Below, one piece after another: positions 8,711 to 20,469 of a stretch of DNA of 64,000 bases. The DNA comes from Streptomyces rubradiris (GTDB taxonomy: Bacteria > Actinomycetota > Actinomycetes > Streptomycetales > Streptomycetaceae), in NCBI RefSeq assembly GCF_016860525.1, contig NZ_BNEA01000001.1:1443501-1507500 (forward strand), read 5' to 3'. The stretch's first letter is position 1, and the number at the start of each line of letters is the position of its first letter. The position numbers and the translations under genes are program-made. Under the pieces are notes generated by a model that did no database searches, was not told the origin of the DNA, and saw only the letters and a program-made list of their open reading frames with translations.

Positions 8711-9838
8711 TCACAGCAGCGGGGTGAGGAACCTGCGCAGCCGTTCCTCGTACTCCTCGGGGTCCGCGTTCCACATCGCCGCGTGCGGGGCGTCCGGGAC
8801 GGTGTGCAGGGTGACGAGGCCGGGCCGGCGCCGGGCGAGCCGGCGGGAGTACTCCCAGGGCGCGACCCGGTCGTCCGGGCCGTGCACGAGCAGGGTGGGC
8901 ACCTGGAGCCGGTCCGGGCCGCCCGGCTCGGCGAGCCCGTCGGGGTGCAGTCCGGCCCGGCCCTGCGCGGCCCGCACCGCGAGCGGCAGCAGCGGCTCCG
9001 GGGTGTGCCGGGCCCGGGCCAGCGCGCGCAGCGTGGCCGGCCAGCTGAGGACCGGGGAGTCCAGGACGAGCCCGGCGACGCGGTCGCGGACCTGGGAGTG
9101 CTCGGCGGCGCGCAGGGCCATGGCGGCGCCGGTGGACCAGCCCAGGAGGACGACGCGGCGGGCGCCGTGGCGGACGGCGTACCGGATGGCCGCCTCGACG
9201 TCCCGCCACTCCGTCTCGCCGAGGTGGTTCAGCCGGTCCGGCGGGCGGGGGGCGCCGGGGTCGCCGCGGTAGGCGAGGGCGAGGACGGGCAGCCGGCGGG
9301 CGTGCAGGAAGCCCATGACGTTCAGGGCGTGCTCCCGGGTGGTGCCGAGGCCGTGTACGGCGATCACCCAGGTGTCCCGGCCGCCGGGCACGAACCAGGC
9401 GGGCAGGGCACCGAGTTCGCCGGGCACGTCGACGTCGGTGTGGTCCAGGCCGAGGGCGGTGCGGGGGTTGCCGACGTACAGGTTGGGGGTGAGCCAGGCC
9501 GCGTCGCCGGCCGTGAAGGTGCCGTGGGTGACGCGTTCCAGGCGCCGTACGACGGTGTCGGCGGCGTGCGGGGTCCCCTCCACGACGGGGCCGACGACCG
9601 CGTGCGAGCCGTCGCCGGCGAGACCGTAGACGCCGGGGCGCAGACTGGCCAGGTCGCGAGTGAGCGTGATCCGGTCGGCGGCCGCGCCGTGCACGGTGAG
9701 CCGGGGCTCGGTCGGCAGCGGGCGGCCCGCGGACACCTTCAACGCGGCGTCGCTGGCGAGCCGGCCGACGACCACGGAAGCCGTGCCGGCGGCCAGGAAG
9801 GCGGTGACCGCGCCGGCGGTCGCTGAGACGGTGCGCAC
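8711..9838 (-). CDS. alpha/beta hydrolase (membrane-anchored or secreted)
   Basis: 375 aa from the GTG at 9838, matching the usual family N-terminus with a hydrophobic anchor (residues about 4-25, AGAVTAFLAAGTASVVVG). The hydrolase core starts near residue 150 with VIAVHGLGTTREH; the nucleophile elbow is LLGWSTGAAMAL (GxSxG), the acid lies in LLVHGPDDRVAPWEYS and the His in VPDAPHAAMWN. The frame stays open to a TTG at 10510 that has a perfect GGAGGTGA ribosome-binding site overlapping the stop of the upstream aldolase gene, so a 224-residue Pro/Arg-rich extension is possible. I chose 9838 from family length; the substrate is unknown. Confidence 0.75.
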   Translation of the reverse strand: MRTVSATAGAVTAFLAAGTASVVVGRLASDAALKVSAGRPLPTEPRLTVHGAAADRITLTRDLASLRPGVYGLAGDGSHAVVGPVVEGTPHAADTVVRRLERVTHGTFTAGDAAWLTPNLYVGNPRTALGLDHTDVDVPGELGALPAWFVPGGRDTWVIAVHGLGTTREHALNVMGFLHARRLPVLALAYRGDPGAPRPPDRLNHLGETEWRDVEAAIRYAVRHGARRVVLLGWSTGAAMALRAAEHSQVRDRVAGLVLDSPVLSWPATLRALARARHTPEPLLPLAVRAAQGRAGLHPDGLAEPGGPDRLQVPTLLVHGPDDRVAPWEYSRRLARRRPGLVTLHTVPDAPHAAMWNADPEEYEERLRRFLTPLL

Positions 9839-10510
9839 GGATCCAGTGTCACGGCGGCGCCGGGCGGCGGCCAGCCGAAGCGCCGGGCGGGGTGAGGGCG
9901 CTGGGACGGGAGAGGGGCGGGGTGAGGGGGCTGGGACGGAAGCGGGGCGGGGTGCGGAGGGTGGGAGGGCCGGGCGCGGGGGCGTGGGCGGGGTGCCGTC
10001 GCGCCGGGGTGGGGTGCGTACGCGCCAGGGCCAGGGCGACGTGCCGGCGCGGCGCGGCCGGGCGGCAATGTGCCGGGGCCGGAGCCACGTACCGGCGTGC
10101 CGGGGCCAAGGGTCGTCGCGGCGGGCCGGGGCGGGCCGGTCCGCGAGGGTGCGGCGGAGCGCGGCGAGCGGGGCCGGCCGGGCCCGGTCGTGCGCGGCCG
10201 GGGTGCCGGACGTCGCCATGGCCATGACCGTCATCGGCTGCCGGGGCCAAGGCGAGGCCGCCGACGGCCGGCACCCCGGCCGCACGGCGAGCCCGGCCGG
10301 CCGGAGCCGGCGGAGCAGGGCCAGTGCGGTCGGCACGGTTCGGTCGTACACGGCGCGCGCGATCGGTAGGACTCGGGCGTACGCGGCGCGTGCGGTCGGC
10401 AGGGCCCTGTCATACGCGGCGCGCGCGGTCGGCGAGGTGCCGTGCAGTGAGGCCGGTGGGCCCGGGCGGGACCGGTCGGGCGGGGTGCGGGGCGGGCTGT
10501 TGTTCGGCAA
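9839..10510 (-). repeat. low-complexity repeat region; possible N-terminal extension of the hydrolase
   Basis: 672 bp between the family-typical hydrolase start and the aldolase stop. Two tandem families are visible: a 30-bp unit repeated about 2.5 times at 9886-9955, and a 33-bp unit repeated three times at 10347-10445 with a decayed fourth copy. On the minus strand the 33-bp unit encodes an 11-residue motif (PTARAAYDRAL and variants) in frame with the hydrolase. Base composition is high at all three codon positions, so coding status is uncertain. Confidence 0.5.
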
Positions 10511-10516
10511 AAGGGG

Positions 10517-11338
10517 TCACCTCCGTTGGCCGTACCCCTTCAAACGTTCCCCGGCCTCCGCGACTTGTGCCTCGGTGAGCAGGGACGGGGTCAGGCCCGG
10601 CACCGACGACGCGGTCAGCCACAGGCGGCACATCCACTCCAGCTGGGCGGTGCGGTCGTAGGCCTGGTCCAGGGTGGCGCCGTAGGTGACCGTGCCGTGG
10701 TTGCGCAGCAGGCAGCCGGAGCGGCCGGCGAGAGCCCGGAGCATGTTCCCGGCCAGCTCGTCGGTGCCGTAGGGGGCGTAGGGAGCGACCCGTACGGGAC
10801 CGCCGAGGGCGGCGGCCATGTAGTGGACCGGCGGCAGCTCGGGGACGAGCGTGGAGACCGCGGTGGCGTGCACGGCGTGGGTGTGGACGACCGCGCGGGC
10901 GTCGGTGGCGCGGTAGACGGCGAGGTGCATGGGCAGCTCGCTGGTCGGCACGAGGGTGCCGAGCACCTGGCGGCCGGTGAGGTCGACGCCGGTGAGGTCG
11001 GCGGGGGTGAGCCGGTCGTAGGGCACGCCCGAGGGGGTGACCAGGACGAGGTCGCCGAGGCGGGCGGAGACGTTGCCGGAGGTGCCGACCACCAGCCCGT
11101 CGGCGACGGTCCGCCGCGCCGTGGCGACCACCTCCGCCCAGAGCCGCGTCACGTCCTGCCGTGGGTCCTCCCCCGCGTCCACCCCGACGGCCGGCCCCGC
11201 GCCCTCCCCCGCGCCCCGGCGCACGCCCTCCCCCTCGGCCTGCCGCTCGCCCGGTCGCCCATCCCGTCGTCCGTCCGGTCGCCCATCCCGTCGTCCGTCC
11301 GGTCGCCCGTCCTTCGCGTTCCGTCGTGGTTCAGCCAT
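10517..11338 (-). CDS. class II aldolase/adducin family protein
   Basis: 273 aa from the ATG at 11338 (CAGGA seven bases upstream). The first 70 residues are a charged low-complexity tail containing DGRPDGRR repeats. The aldolase fold follows: LVVGTSGNVSARLGDLVLVTPSG, then PMHLAVYRATDARAVVHTH with the HxH zinc ligands, and CLLRNHGTVTYG with the third His. This family includes L-fuculose- and L-ribulose-phosphate enzymes and methylthioribulose-phosphate dehydratase; the exact substrate is unresolved. Its last codons (CGG AGG TGA) form a Shine-Dalgarno sequence for a TTG six bases downstream, so coupling to the hydrolase frame is possible. Confidence 0.82.
   Translation of the reverse strand: MAEPRRNAKDGRPDGRRDGRPDGRRDGRPGERQAEGEGVRRGAGEGAGPAVGVDAGEDPRQDVTRLWAEVVATARRTVADGLVVGTSGNVSARLGDLVLVTPSGVPYDRLTPADLTGVDLTGRQVLGTLVPTSELPMHLAVYRATDARAVVHTHAVHATAVSTLVPELPPVHYMAAALGGPVRVAPYAPYGTDELAGNMLRALAGRSGCLLRNHGTVTYGATLDQAYDRTAQLEWMCRLWLTASSVPGLTPSLLTEAQVAEAGERLKGYGQRR
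11253..11312. repeat. 24-bp tandem repeat inside the aldolase N-terminus
   Basis: Two exact 24-bp copies (11253-11276, 11277-11300) and a half copy (11301-11312). The unit is a multiple of three and encodes Asp/Gly/Arg/Pro octapeptides (DGRPDGRR type), so copy-number change would lengthen the protein without a frameshift. Confidence 0.85.
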
Positions 11339-11555
11339 GCGGTGATCCTGCCAGCCGGGGGGGACGGGGAGCGGCGGCCGGTGGATCCGGGGCGGAAACC
11401 GTGAGGCCGAACGGGGGGATTTCGGTGTGAAACGCCTGAAATCGCCCAGAGTGCCGTGATCGGCGGACCTTGAATGACTCACTCCTGCCCACTCCACGAG
11501 CGCCGCCGCCCGCGAGGGCCGGCGCGCCCGTCGTCCGCCACCCCGGGGGAACCGC

Positions 11556-12290
11556 ATGGCCCGTGTACCCACCCTTGCCCGCCGCCGCGCGAGCGTCCTC
11601 GCGGCGGCCGTGGCGGCGGTCCTCGCCCTCACCGGTCCCGCGACCGCCGCCGCCAAGCCGCCCAAGGGCCATGACGTGTCGTCGTACCAGCGGCACGTGA
11701 AATGGCCGGACGCGCGGAAGAAGGGGGCGCGGTTCGTCTACGTCAAGGCGACCGAGTCCACCGGCTACCGCAACCCCTACTTCACCGAGCAGTACTCCGG
11801 CGCCCGCAAGGCCGGCATGATCCGGGGCGCGTATCACTTCGCCCGCCCCGACCGGTCCTCCGGCGCCAAGCAGGCCGCGTACTTCGTGAAGCACGGCGGC
11901 GGCTGGCGGGGGGACGGCTGGACTCTGCCGCCCGCGCTCGACATCGAGTACAACCCCTACGGCTCGCGCCAGTGCTACGGACTGAGCAAGAAGCGCATGG
12001 TCGCCTGGATCCGTTCGTTCAGCGACGAGACCCGGCGCAGAACCGGCCGCCGCCCGGTGATCTACACGACGACCCAGTGGTGGAAGCTGTGCACCGGCAA
12101 CAGCCGGGCGTTCTCGAAGAACCACCCGCTGTGGATCGCCCGGCACGGCACCGCGAAGCCCGGGGCGCTGCCCGGCGGCTGGCGGTACTGGACGTTCTGG
12201 CAGTACCGCACGAAGGGCACGCTGCCGGGTGACCAGGATCTCTTCAACGGCACCCTGGACCGGCTGCGGATCTTCGCGCGGGGCCGGTAG
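11556..12290 (+). CDS. secreted GH25 lysozyme (N-acetylmuramidase)
   Basis: 244 aa. A Sec signal peptide (basic LARRRAS, hydrophobic Ala/Val/Leu core, cleavage near ATAAA, residues about 1-32) is followed by the GH25 barrel with no extra wall-binding domain. Conserved motifs are GHDVSSYQ (catalytic Asp), FVYVKATEST, GAYHFARP, PALDIEYNPYG (acid pair) and WIARHG. It should cleave the beta-1,4 MurNAc-GlcNAc bond of peptidoglycan outside the cell. It is divergent from the aldolase gene across 217 bp that should hold both promoters. Confidence 0.88.
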   Translation: MARVPTLARRRASVLAAAVAAVLALTGPATAAAKPPKGHDVSSYQRHVKWPDARKKGARFVYVKATESTGYRNPYFTEQYSGARKAGMIRGAYHFARPDRSSGAKQAAYFVKHGGGWRGDGWTLPPALDIEYNPYGSRQCYGLSKKRMVAWIRSFSDETRRRTGRRPVIYTTTQWWKLCTGNSRAFSKNHPLWIARHGTAKPGALPGGWRYWTFWQYRTKGTLPGDQDLFNGTLDRLRIFARGR

Positions 12291-12364
12291 CCAAGGGGTG
12301 TCCGACCTGGAGGGGCGGAACAGAACCCGGGTATGGGATTGCCGACACCGCCGTGCCCGCCCCA

Positions 12365-12405
12365 GTTCATCTTCCGTTCACCCAGGTTGCCTACGTTCAT
12401 CCAGC
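12365..12405 (+). promoter_or_regulatory. PHO box-like direct repeats upstream of the phosphate transporter gene
   Basis: Two adjacent 11-bp direct repeats (gttcatcttcc at 12365, gttcacccagg at 12376) and a third copy (gttcatccagc at 12395) lie 29-69 bp before the transporter ATG. They match the Streptomyces PhoP direct-repeat pattern (GTTCAYY core, 11-nt period), so PhoP binding is inferred. Confidence 0.65.
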
Positions 12406-12433
12406 CAACGACCTCGAACGATTGCCTGGGTAA

Positions 12434-13717
12434 ATGGAAAGCTTCTCGCTGATCCTCGCGATTGTGGTGGTAACCGCTCTCGCGTTCGATTTCACGAACG
12501 GTTTCCACGACACCGCGAACGCGATGGCCACCACCATCTCCACAGGCGCCCTGAAGCCCAAGATCGCGGTGACCATGTCCGCCGTCCTCAACCTCGCGGG
12601 CGCCTTCCTCTCCGTGGAGGTCGCGAACACGATCTCCAAGGGTCTCGTCGACGAGACCGGCATCCGGCCCGAGGTCATCTTCGCCGCCCTGGTCGGCGCG
12701 ATCCTCTGGAACCTGCTGACCTGGCTGGTGGGCCTGCCGTCCAGTTCCTCGCACGCCCTGATGGGCGGCCTGGTCGGCGCCACCGTCGCCTCCGCCGGCT
12801 TCGACGGCGTCCACGGCGGCGTCCTGGTCACCAAGGTGCTGCTCCCCGCCGTCGCCGCGCCGGTCGTGGCGGGCCTCGCCTCGTTCCTGGCCACCCGGCT
12901 CTCCTACCGCGTCGGCGGCACCGGCGACACCGAGGCGACCCGCAAGGGCTACCGCGTCGGCCAGATCGCCTCCGCCGGCCTGGTCTCGCTCGCGCACGGC
13001 ACCAATGACGCCCAGAAGACGATGGGCATCATCACCCTCGCGCTGATCGCGGGCGGCTCCCTCGCCCCCGGCGCCAACCCTCCCACCTGGGTGATCCTCT
13101 CCGCCGGCCTGGCCATCGCGCTCGGCACCTACATCGGCGGCTGGCGCATCATCCGCACCATGGGCAAGGGCCTGACCGACCTGGAGCCGCGCCAGGGCTT
13201 CGCCGCCCAGACCGGCGCCGCGACCGCCATCCTGGCCTCCTCCCACCTCGGCTTCTCCCTCTCCACCACCCACGTCGTCTCCGGCTCGGTGATGGGCGCG
13301 GGCCTCGGCCGCAAGGGCGGCGTGGTCCGCTGGTCCACCGCGACCCGCATGGCCGTCGCCTGGGTGCTCACCCTGCCGGCCGCCGCGCTGGTCGGCGCGG
13401 GCGCCGAGTCCGTCACCGACCTCGGTGACTGGGGCACCGCCGCCGTCGCCGTCTTCCTGGTCGCCGCGAGCGCCGCCATCTGGAAGATCTCCCGCCGCGA
13501 GGTCGTGGACCACACCAACGTGGTCGAGGAGACCGGCGAGCCGGCCGGTGTCGTCACCACCGCCATCGCCGCGGTCACCCCGCCGCCCGCCGGGCCGCTC
13601 GCCGACAGCCTGACGGCCCCGGCCACCGCCGACCTGAGGACCGCCGGCCTGACGGCCACGATCCCCGCCCCGGCCGCCGAACCGGCCCCCGCCGCCCCGC
13701 CGGCCGCCACGGTCTGA
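12434..13717 (+). CDS. pit: low-affinity inorganic phosphate transporter, Pit/PHO-4 family
   Basis: 427 aa with about ten membrane segments. Both inverted PHO-4 signatures are present: FTNGFHDTANAMATTIS near residue 20 and AHGTNDAQKTMGII near 190, each followed by SSSHAL or STTHVVSGSVMG. The C-terminal 70 residues are an Ala/Pro-rich cytoplasmic tail. It imports metal-phosphate with protons. PHO-box-like repeats upstream suggest PhoR-PhoP control. The position beside the cobalamin cluster matches the second Pit gene (pitH2) of S. coelicolor as I remember it. A 73-aa membrane protein follows 34 bp downstream. Confidence 0.9.
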   Translation: MESFSLILAIVVVTALAFDFTNGFHDTANAMATTISTGALKPKIAVTMSAVLNLAGAFLSVEVANTISKGLVDETGIRPEVIFAALVGAILWNLLTWLVGLPSSSSHALMGGLVGATVASAGFDGVHGGVLVTKVLLPAVAAPVVAGLASFLATRLSYRVGGTGDTEATRKGYRVGQIASAGLVSLAHGTNDAQKTMGIITLALIAGGSLAPGANPPTWVILSAGLAIALGTYIGGWRIIRTMGKGLTDLEPRQGFAAQTGAATAILASSHLGFSLSTTHVVSGSVMGAGLGRKGGVVRWSTATRMAVAWVLTLPAAALVGAGAESVTDLGDWGTAAVAVFLVAASAAIWKISRREVVDHTNVVEETGEPAGVVTTAIAAVTPPPAGPLADSLTAPATADLRTAGLTATIPAPAAEPAPAAPPAATV

Positions 13718-13751
13718 CCCGCCCGCACGGTTACTGAAGGAAGCAATCCGC

Positions 13752-13973
13752 ATGAAGATCGACTGGGCGGCCCTCGGCTCCGTGCTGGGCGTCAGCGTCG
13801 TGTTCACGGTGGGCCTGGTGGCCCTGTTCACCCTCGGCATCAACGGACTGTCCCGCCGCGAGCGGACCACGGCCCAGGGCGGCTCCGCCGCGCTCGCCGT
13901 CACCGGCGCCTACGCCTGCTTCGCCGCCTGCGCGGCGGCCGTGGCCTACGGCATCTACCTGATCGTGGCCTGA
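13752..13973 (+). CDS. small two-span membrane protein
   Basis: 73 aa starting at an ATG with GAAGGA about ten bases upstream. Two hydrophobic segments (about residues 6-30 and 45-72) flank a short basic loop (LSRRERTTAQGG). It follows the phosphate transporter by 34 bp on the same strand and is probably co-transcribed; a small accessory or regulatory partner of Pit is possible but unproven. No named family recognised. Confidence 0.75.
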   Translation: MKIDWAALGSVLGVSVVFTVGLVALFTLGINGLSRRERTTAQGGSAALAVTGAYACFAACAAAVAYGIYLIVA

Positions 13974-13994
13974 CCGCAGGCCCCCGATCCCGCC

Positions 13995-14038
13995 TCCGCC
14001 CCGCCGACCGGCCCACCCGCCGGACCCGGCGGGGCGGA
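13995..14038 (+). terminator. 12-bp stem hairpin after the pit operon
   Basis: Perfect 12-bp stem (13995-14006 with 14027-14038) and a 20-nt loop that can itself fold. It lies 22 bp past the stop of the small membrane protein and before the riboswitch, so it should separate the pit and cob transcripts. No U-tract. Confidence 0.6.
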
Positions 14039-14139
14039 CGCATGTCCCGGCGGCCCCGAAGACCCGCCCGGCGCCCCGGCGATGTGGGCCTCAGCACAGT
14101 CGGGCATCCCAGGTCAAAGGCAAGTTGACGGCCCTTCCG

Positions 14140-14265
14140 GGCACGTGGTGGACTGCCCAGGCCATGTACGGCGGCAGCAGAGGAAGCCGGTGCGAATCCG
14201 GCGCGGTCCCGCCACTGTCACCGGGGAAGAACTCCCCGGGAGCCAGGAACTCTCGCCGCCGGAAT
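14140..14265 (+). promoter_or_regulatory. cobalamin (adenosylcobalamin) riboswitch
   Basis: The core carries the class hallmarks: gaagccggtgcgaatccgg (14183-14201), gcggtcccgccactgt (14202-14218), the GC hairpin ccggggaagaactccccggg, and the B12 box agccaggaact (14241-14251). The ggcggc near 14170 can pair with gccgcc at 14255-14260. It lies about 110 bp before cobD, so it should repress the cob operon when adenosylcobalamin is abundant, probably by hiding the downstream initiation region since no U-tract terminator is visible. Edges are approximate. Confidence 0.9.
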
Positions 14266-14311
14266 CCGTCGAACCAGGGCGTGGACACCCTGAGTGAGGA
14301 CACGAATCGCC

Positions 14312-14368
14312 ATGCTCGGCTGCCGAAGGACCCGTACCAGGAACGCCCCTGTGCCCACGGCCGGCTGA
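14312..14368 (+). CDS. possible 18-aa leader ORF between riboswitch and cobD
   Basis: ATG at 14312 opens an 18-codon frame (MLGCRRTRTRNAPVPTAG) ending in TGA four bases before the cobD ATG. A GAGGA lies eleven bases upstream, somewhat far. cobD itself has no good ribosome-binding site, so coupled translation from this short frame would make sense. Basic, otherwise featureless peptide. It could be chance. Confidence 0.35.
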   Translation: MLGCRRTRTRNAPVPTAG

Positions 14369-14372
14369 GCCG

Positions 14373-15317
14373 ATGGGTGCCGACCGCACATACGCGTACG
14401 GTGCCGCCGCCGGCGTCCTCGGCGATCTGCTCCTCGGCGATCCCCGCCGCGGGCACCCGGTCGCCGCGTTCGGCCGCGCGGCCACGGCCGTGGAAGGCGC
14501 CTTGTGGCACGACCACCGGGGCTGGGGCGCCGTGCACACCGCCGTATGCGCCGGTGGCGCCGTCGCGCTCGGGGCGCTGGCCGCACGCGCCGTACGCCCC
14601 TCCGGTACCGCCTCCGTCGCGCTGACCGCCGCCGCCACCTGGGCCGTCGTCGGCGGCACCTCGCTCGCCCGCGAGGCCCAGGCGATCGGGCGCGCCCTGG
14701 CCGCCGGGGACACCGAGGCCGCCCGCGCCCGGCTGCCCCACCTGTGCGGCCGGGACCCGCAGGCGCTGGACGCCGACGGGATGGCCCGGGCCGTGGTCGA
14801 GTCGGTCGCCGAGAACACCTCCGACGCCGTGGTGGGCGCCCTGGTGTGGGGAGCCGTGGCCGGGGTGCCGGGGCTGCTCGGGTTCCGGGCCGTCAACACC
14901 CTGGACGCGATGGTGGGTCACAAGTCGCCCCGGCACCGCCGCTACGGCTGGGCCTCCGCCCGCCTCGACGACGTCGCCGGCTGGCCCGGCGCCCGGCTCA
15001 CCGCCCTACTCGCCACCGTCGCCGGACCCGACCCGCGCGGCGCCCTGCGCGCCTGGAAGGCCGACGCCCGCAAGCACCCGAGCCCCAACGCCGGTCCCGT
15101 GGAGGCCGCCTTCGCGGGCGCCCTCGGCGTCCGGCTCGGCGGAACGCTCTCCTACGGCGGCCGGGTCGAACACCGGCCCGTACTCAACGGCGGCAGCGGA
15201 CGGCCGGTCCGGGTCACCGACATCGACCGGGCGGTACGGCTCTCCCGCCGCGTCGGCCTGCTCGCCCTCGGCACCACGCTCGCCGCGCGCGCACTGCTGA
15301 AAGGACGTGGGAAGTGA
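14373..15317 (+). CDS. cobD: adenosylcobinamide-phosphate synthase CobD/CbiB
   Basis: 314 aa integral membrane protein that attaches aminopropanol (or its phosphate) to cobyric acid. Family motifs are visible: GVLGDLLLGDPRRGHPVAAFG at the N-terminus, ARAVVESVAENTSDAVVGALVW near residue 145, FRAVNTLDAMVGHKSPRHRRYGWASARLDD near 170, and the SPNAGPVEAAFAGALGVRLGG stretch near 245. It is the first gene after the B12 riboswitch. Its stop overlaps the GTG of cobQ by 4 nt, so the operon is translationally coupled. Confidence 0.92.
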   Translation: MGADRTYAYGAAAGVLGDLLLGDPRRGHPVAAFGRAATAVEGALWHDHRGWGAVHTAVCAGGAVALGALAARAVRPSGTASVALTAAATWAVVGGTSLAREAQAIGRALAAGDTEAARARLPHLCGRDPQALDADGMARAVVESVAENTSDAVVGALVWGAVAGVPGLLGFRAVNTLDAMVGHKSPRHRRYGWASARLDDVAGWPGARLTALLATVAGPDPRGALRAWKADARKHPSPNAGPVEAAFAGALGVRLGGTLSYGGRVEHRPVLNGGSGRPVRVTDIDRAVRLSRRVGLLALGTTLAARALLKGRGK

Positions 15318-16818
15318 ACGGTGGTCTCCTCGTGGCTGGCACCACCTCGGACGCCGGCAAGAGCGTCGTGACCGCCGGGATCTGCCGGTGGCTGGCGCGC
15401 CAGGGCGTGAAGGTGGCGCCGTTCAAGGCGCAGAACATGTCCCTGAACTCGTTCGTGACCCGGGAGGGCGCGGAGATCGGCCGCGCCCAGGCCATGCAGG
15501 CCCAGGCCTGCCGGATCGAGCCGACCGCGCTGATGAACCCGGTGCTGCTCAAGCCCGGCGGCGAGCAGAGCAGCCAGGTCGTGCTGCTCGGCAAGCCGGT
15601 GGGCGAGCTGAGCGCGCGCGGCTACCACGGCGGGCGCCAGCAGCGGCTGCTGGGCACGGTGCTGGACTGCCTGGCCGAACTGCGGGGCACGTATGACGCG
15701 GTGATCTGCGAGGGGGCGGGCAGCCCGGCCGAGATCAACCTGCGGCGGACCGACATCGTCAACATGGGCATCGCGCGGGGCGCGCGGCTGCCGGTGCTGG
15801 TGGTGGGTGACATCGACCGCGGGGGCGTCTTCGCGTCCTTCTTCGGCACGGTCGCCCTGCTCTCCCCCGAGGACCAGGAACTCGTCGCCGGATTCCTGGT
15901 GAACAAGTTCCGCGGCGACGTCGGCCTGCTCGAACCCGGCCTGGAGATGCTGCACGGCCTCACCGGGCGGCGGACCTACGGCGTGCTGCCCTTCCGGCAC
16001 GGGCTCGGCATCGACGAGGAGGACGGACTGCGCGTCTCCCTGCGGGGCACCGTACGGGAGTCCGCCGTCACTCCCCCGGTCGGCGAGGACGTGCTCCGCG
16101 TCGCCGTGTGCGCGATCCCGCTGATGTCCAACTTCACCGACGTGGACGCGCTCGCCGCCGAACCGGGCGTCGTCGTACGGTTCGTGGACCGGCCGGAGGA
16201 ACTGGCCGACGCCGACCTCGTGGTGATCCCGGGCACCCGCGGCACCGTACGGGCACTGCAGTGGCTGCGGGAACGCGGACTGGCGGACGCCCTCGTACGC
16301 CGGGCCGCCGAACGCCGCCCCCTGCTCGGCATCTGCGGCGGCTTCCAGATCCTCGGCGAGCACATCGAGGACGAGGTCGAAAGCCGTCAGGGACACGTCG
16401 ACGGGCTCGGCATCCTGCCCGTGCGCGTGCGCTTCGCCCGCGAGAAGACCCTCACCCGGCCCAGCGGACAGGCCCTCGGCGAGCACGTCGACGGCTACGA
16501 GATCCACCACGGCGTGGCCACCGTCGAGGGCGGCGAACCCTTCCTGGACGGCTGCCGCGCCGGCCAGACCTGGGGCACCCACTGGCACGGCTCCCTGGAG
16601 TCGGACGGCTTCCGGCGGGCCTTCCTGCGCGAGGTGGCCGCCGCCGCGGGCCGCCGCTTCGTGCCCGCGCCGGACACCTCCTTCGCCGCGCTGCGCGAGG
16701 AGCAGCTCGACCGGCTCGGCGACCTCATCGAACAGCACGCGGACACGGACGCGCTGTGGCGGCTCATCGAGTCCGGCGCGCCGCAAGGACTGCCCTTCAT
16801 TCCACCGGGAGCGCCCGC

Positions 16819-16822
<4 letters not shown>
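15314..16822 (+). CDS. cobQ: cobyric acid synthase (glutamine-hydrolysing)
   Basis: 502 aa from the GTG at 15314, which overlaps the cobD stop. The N-terminal dethiobiotin-synthetase-like domain has the P-loop AGTTSDAGKSVVTAG and FKAQNMSLNSFV; the C-terminal class I glutamine amidotransferase domain (from about residue 255) has LLGICGGFQILG with the nucleophile Cys and THWHGSLES with the catalytic His. It amidates four side chains of adenosylcobyrinate a,c-diamide using ATP and glutamine. Full length. The following cobN start overlaps its stop (ATGA). Confidence 0.94.

Positions 16823-20465
<3,643 letters not shown>

Positions 20466-20469
<4 letters not shown>

Noticed and set aside
9660..10661. 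333-aa plus-strand open frame over the repeat region
   Set aside because: Arg/Gly-rich with no family features; it runs antisense to the hydrolase and aldolase ends.
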